NCBI GenBank assembly: GCA_031546715.1
Contig: JAVBKA010000140.1
Location: 1 to 6,246, forward strand
DNA length: 6,246 bases
Reading direction: 5' to 3'
Source of the DNA: JAVBKA01 sp031546715
Lineage (GTDB): Bacteria; Bacillota; Clostridia; Oscillospirales; UBA929
In this document: one piece after another, positions 5,951-6,246 of the stretch
Position numbering within the stretch: position 1 is the stretch's first letter
How the letters are laid out: each line of letters starts with the position of its first letter
Translations under genes and position numbers: made by a program
Notes under the pieces: generated by a model
Databases searched by the model: none
What the model was told of the DNA's origin: nothing
The model's input: only the letters and a program-made list of their open reading frames with translations

Positions 5951-6010
5951 AACTTTTTGAAAGTGACGCAGTGTTTTAGGTGTGTAAACACCCGCTGAAA
6001 GCGAAAAGTT
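5951..6010 (+). other. Potential multi-branched RNA fold downstream of ftsH
   Basis: AACTTTT (5951-5957) is complementary to AAAAGTT (6004-6010). Enclosed by this 7-bp stem are GGTGT/ACACC (5979-5983/5988-5992) with a GNRA-type GTAA loop, immediately followed by CGCT/AGCG (5993-5996/6000-6003) with loop GAA, which abuts the closing stem. The Shine-Dalgarno-like GGAGGGG (5944-5950) stands directly before the fold. No known riboswitch family was recognised. An alternative local hairpin ACTTT/AAAGT (5952-5956/5960-5964) would compete. The pairing is seen; the function is unknown. Confidence 0.35.
5957..5998 (+). CDS. Candidate 13-codon micro-ORF with a strong ribosome site
   Basis: GGAGGGG (5944-5950) stands 6 nt before TTG 5957, which opens MKVTQCFRCVNTR and then stops at TGA 5996. 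An in-frame ATG at 5942 would overlap the Shine-Dalgarno site itself and is less likely. The peptide has a Cys-x-x-Cys pair but matches no family I know. It could be a leader peptide, a small real peptide, or the intact start of a gene broken by the TGA. It overlaps the fold at 5951-6010. Support comes only from the ribosome site, so confidence is low. Confidence 0.25.
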   Translation: MKVTQCFRCVNTR

Positions 6011-6041
6011 GCCGCTCTTGGGTTGTTGCTAGCTGTGTTAG

Positions 6042-6070
6042 TTTACGGTTGTTGTTTTAATGTGTATGAT
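6042..6070 (+). promoter_or_regulatory. Possible sigma-A promoter before the right-edge gene
   Basis: TTTACG (6042-6047; 4 of 6 consensus bases) and TATGAT (6065-6070; 5 of 6) are 17 bp apart. Transcription would begin near 6077, giving a leader of about 70 nt that contains the G/C-rich hairpins at 6086-6110 before ATG 6150. It overlaps the signal-peptide-like frame, which argues against that frame being a working gene. Confidence 0.3.
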
Positions 6071-6084
6071 GTTGTGAAACGAAC

Positions 6085-6115
6085 GGGGGATACCACCCCG
6101 CCCTGCGGGCACCCC
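6085..6115. repeat. G/C-rich palindromic block
   Basis: GGGG (6086-6089) can pair with CCCC (6096-6099), and GCCC (6100-6103) with GGGC (6107-6110) around TGC; a further CCCC (6112-6115) could replace the first partner. The base composition contrasts strongly with the A/T-rich DNA on both sides. The form is like dispersed intergenic repeats of Clostridia, but copies elsewhere cannot be shown from this window. Confidence 0.45.
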
Positions 6116-6149
6116 TCCACAGAGTAATGTCAACAACTTAAGGTCAAAG

Positions 6150-6246
6150 ATGAGATTTCAGGTTAAGATTAGCGTTGAAGAAAGGCTTAAAAATTCTAGG
6201 GAAAGACCGATTATGACGAATAGGAGAAACAACCCTAGCCAAAGTC
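6150..6246 (+). CDS. Possible hypothetical gene, partial at the right edge
   Basis: ATG 6150 is preceded by AAGG (6140-6143) with a 6-nt spacer and opens a frame of 32 complete codons that has no stop before the window ends. The visible start reads MRFQVKISVEERLKNSRERP followed by an Asn/Arg-rich stretch. No family is recognised and no signal peptide or membrane segment is seen. An open run of this length is not rare by chance, so support rests on the ribosome site and the possible promoter at 6042-6070. The base composition (A/T-rich, AAG/GAA codons) would suit a gene of this organism. Confidence 0.3.
   Translation, partial: MRFQVKISVEERLKNSRERPIMTNRRNNPSQS

Larger units (their letters stand above)
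5999..6127 (+). pseudogene. Signal-peptide-like frame continuing past the TGA; possible decayed small lipoprotein gene
   Basis: In the same frame as the micro-ORF, 42 codons stay open after the TGA to TAA 6125. They read KRKVAALGLLLAVLVYGCC and then FNVYDVVKRTGD. A basic start, a hydrophobic run and VYGC resembling a lipobox look like a lipoprotein signal peptide, but no ATG and no ribosome site precede it after the stop. The last 14 codons are encoded by a G/C-rich palindromic block, suggesting that the true 3' part was replaced or that the frame is chance. With the micro-ORF the total is 56 codons including the TGA. Alternatives are chance, or a sequencing error. Low confidence. Confidence 0.2.

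Noticed and set aside
5951..6010. c-di-GMP-I riboswitch, suggested by GTGACGCAG
   Set aside because: Only a short ACGCA resemblance; the tetraloop receptor and the rest of the conserved core are absent.
5957..6127. TGA 5996 read through as selenocysteine or by an alternative code
   Set aside because: tilS ends with TGA at an expected place, Trp is encoded by TGG throughout, no selenoprotein family is recognised, and only a 4-bp stem with a 9-nt loop (6000-6016) lies downstream.
6128..6133. TTGACA on the minus strand as a -35 box
   Set aside because: No acceptable -10 box is found about 17 bp further on that strand; the sequence there is the G/C-rich repeat.
1..6246. CRISPR array, insertion sequence, defence or toxin-antitoxin genes
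   Set aside because: No regularly spaced long repeats, transposase motifs or extra full-length genes are present; all long frames other than the five named genes are antisense or alternative-frame shadows.

Overview
The window is a compact, co-directional housekeeping cluster on the + strand, rplI - dnaB - tilS - hpt - ftsH, flanked on both sides by non-coding DNA rich in short palindromes and repeats. The gene content, the tilS-hpt-ftsH order, the purine-rich Shine-Dalgarno sites, a TTG start on ftsH and the style of the proteins point to a low-to-mid GC Bacillota, most likely a Clostridia/Oscillospiraceae-type gut bacterium. That placement is inference from gene order and protein style, not from a search.

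Layout. Bases 1-330 hold no convincing gene. They carry two G+C-rich palindromes (32-50, 93-114), a probable intrinsic terminator for an unseen upstream gene (162-187), an unusual run of four consecutive stem-loops (223-301) and a 13-bp-period direct repeat (298-322). A strong extended -10 sigma-A promoter (331-359) follows, about 20 nt in front of the rplI ribosome site. From 387 to 5869 the five genes are nearly continuous: gaps of 1 nt (rplI/dnaB) and 3 nt (dnaB/tilS), an 11-nt overlap (tilS/hpt), and 54 nt before ftsH. That last gap contains a small hairpin, a 10-bp direct repeat and the Shine-Dalgarno site that fixes a TTG start for ftsH. Bases 5870-6149 hold a long hairpin just after ftsH, a second folded segment overlapping a 13-codon micro-ORF with a very good ribosome site, a signal-peptide-like reading frame cut off by an in-frame TGA, and a G/C-rich repeat. 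A possible partial gene runs off the right edge from 6150.

How the genes work together. bL9 (large ribosomal subunit), the replicative helicase DnaB, TilS (lysidine on tRNA-Ile with CAU anticodon), hypoxanthine phosphoribosyltransferase and the membrane protease FtsH are core translation, replication, purine-salvage and proteostasis functions. The spacing suggests one transcript with translational coupling. All five proteins look full length and carry their key residues.

I see no new multi-gene system here. The observations most worth checking are in the flanks: the four-hairpin cluster upstream of the promoter, the structured and possibly decayed small-gene region after ftsH, the hairpin/direct-repeat leader of ftsH, and a sharp drop in G+C inside tilS.
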